Below, piece after piece: positions 30,365 through 31,016 of a DNA stretch of 31,016 nt (position 1 is the stretch's first letter; every line of letters starts with the position of its first letter). Origin of the DNA: DAIODI01 sp036746875 (GTDB taxonomy: Bacteria; Pseudomonadota; Alphaproteobacteria; Rhizobiales; Aestuariivirgaceae); contig DAIODI010000006.1 of assembly GCA_036746875.1 (NCBI GenBank), positions 1 through 31,016 of the forward strand. Reading direction: 5' to 3'. The notes beneath the pieces were generated by a model that did no database searches, had not been told where the DNA came from, and worked only from the letters and a program-made list of their open reading frames with translations. Made by a program: the position numbers and the translations under genes.

Positions 30365-31016
30365 CCATGCGCGCGCTGATCCTCGCGGCCCTGATGGCCG
30401 CCGCTCCGGCGCTGGCGGTGGCGCAAGAGGCCCTCGACGCCGCCATGGGCCGGTCGCTGTTCGAGCGGCGCTGGACCGGCGAGGGGCTGGGGCCGCTCTA
30501 CAACGAACGGTCGTGCGCCGCCTGCCACAAGGACGGCGGCCCGGCGCGGTTCGTGACGATGCCGGACGGTGGGCTCGCCATCGCCGGGGCCGTGGTGCGA
30601 CTCGGCGATGCGACGGGGAGGGGCGACCCGCGCTACGGCATCCAGGTGCACACCCACGGGATCGCCGGCGTGTCTCCCGAAGCCGCCGTCAACGCCCGGC
30701 TGGTCCCGGCGGGCGACGGCCTGGCGCGTGTCGCCGTTGAGGTGACGCCGCTCGGCGAGCCGCTGTCACCGGGCGTGACGGCCTCGCTCCGGGTGGCGCA
30801 GACGGCGCGCACCGCCGCCGCCATCGACCGGGTGGACATGGCGGCGCTGGACCGGCTTTCCGACCCGCGCGACGCCGACGGCGACGGCGTCTCGGGCCGG
30901 GTGCGCTGGTTCAGGGACGGCGCGGGCGCTCTCGTGGCCGGGCGGTTCGGCTGGCGGGCGGGGCAGCTTTCGCTCGACGATCAGGTGGCGTCGGCGTTCG
31001 CGCTCGACATGGGGCT
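30361..31016 (+). CDS. DUF1111 di-haem oxidoreductase-like cytochrome c (3' truncated)
   Basis: About 218 residues are visible before the window ends. It starts at ATG 30361, overlapping the RND pump stop by ATGA. There is a signal peptide with a likely cut after ALAVA (about residue 21), then GRSLFERRW, GLGPLYNERSCAACHKDGG with a CxxCH haem c site (Cys52, Cys55, His56), and DADGDGVSGRVRW, a segment typical of the DUF1111 family of putative di-haem peroxidase or thiol oxidoreductase proteins. It should act in the periplasm. A second haem site, expected further on, lies beyond the window. Coupling to an efflux pump gene is unusual. Confidence 0.85.
   Translation, partial: MTMRALILAALMAAAPALAVAQEALDAAMGRSLFERRWTGEGLGPLYNERSCAACHKDGGPARFVTMPDGGLAIAGAVVRLGDATGRGDPRYGIQVHTHGIAGVSPEAAVNARLVPAGDGLARVAVEVTPLGEPLSPGVTASLRVAQTARTAAAIDRVDMAALDRLSDPRDADGDGVSGRVRWFRDGAGALVAGRFGWRAGQLSLDDQVASAFALDMG

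Noticed and set aside
1..31016. tRNA, rRNA, CRISPR arrays, insertion sequences or attachment sites
   Set aside because: No cloverleaf, regular repeat array, transposase or integrase was found; the intergenic gaps are short and hold only the small palindromes listed.

Overview
The window looks like chromosomal DNA of an alphaproteobacterium, most likely a member of the Hyphomicrobiales (Rhizobiales). It is very GC-rich, genes are tightly packed with many 4-bp ATGA stop/start overlaps, and it carries serine-cycle genes (malate thiokinase, PEP carboxylase, malyl-CoA lyase) together with betaine-lipid genes. No rRNA, tRNA, CRISPR array or mobile element was found. The window cuts a gene at each end.

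Layout. (1) 1-2736: a 5'-truncated lipid-type glycosyltransferase on the + strand converges on btaB and btaA on the - strand. This is a membrane-lipid remodelling locus (glycolipid plus the betaine lipid DGTS) of the kind used under phosphate limitation; a possible Pho box lies upstream of btaA. (2) 2846-12051, all on the - strand: an OsmC-like protein, an ABC membrane domain without its ATPase, an enolase-superfamily protein, a GH63-like glycoside hydrolase, a cysteine hydrolase and a complete PotABCD-like importer. The core from importer to enolase is one translationally coupled unit and looks like an uptake-plus-catabolism system for an unidentified compound. (3) 12130-13254: a nucleoside hydrolase and a small secreted protein. 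(4) 13255-13613: a divergent non-coding stretch with two hairpins. (5) 13614-14873: a GT4 glycosyltransferase.

(6) 14877-21651: the C1/glyoxylate block. mtkA-mtkB-ppc run leftward, and a LuxR-type response regulator plus mclA run rightward from a shared 171-bp region. Together the enzymes fix bicarbonate onto PEP, activate malate to malyl-CoA and cleave it to glyoxylate and acetyl-CoA (the oxaloacetate-to-malate step is encoded elsewhere). The shared region holds two near-identical 18-bp palindromes whose centres are 42 bp apart, the second overlapping the regulator's own Shine-Dalgarno sequence. (7) 21795-26088: a trimethylamine-dehydrogenase-like flavoprotein coupled to an MttB-superfamily methyltransferase, converging on a BetI-like TetR regulator. 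A perfect palindrome sits in front of the flavoprotein gene. This suggests quaternary or tertiary N-methyl amine breakdown that could feed C1 units to the serine cycle. (8) 26155-31016: an RND efflux adaptor and pump, coupled to a truncated cytochrome-c-like DUF1111 protein.

The best candidates for something undescribed are the PotABCD/cysteine hydrolase/GH63/enolase operon, the TMADH-like/MttB-like pair with altered active-site residues, and the paired operators of the serine-cycle LuxR regulator. All calls come from reading the sequence and from memory of the families; no database search was run.
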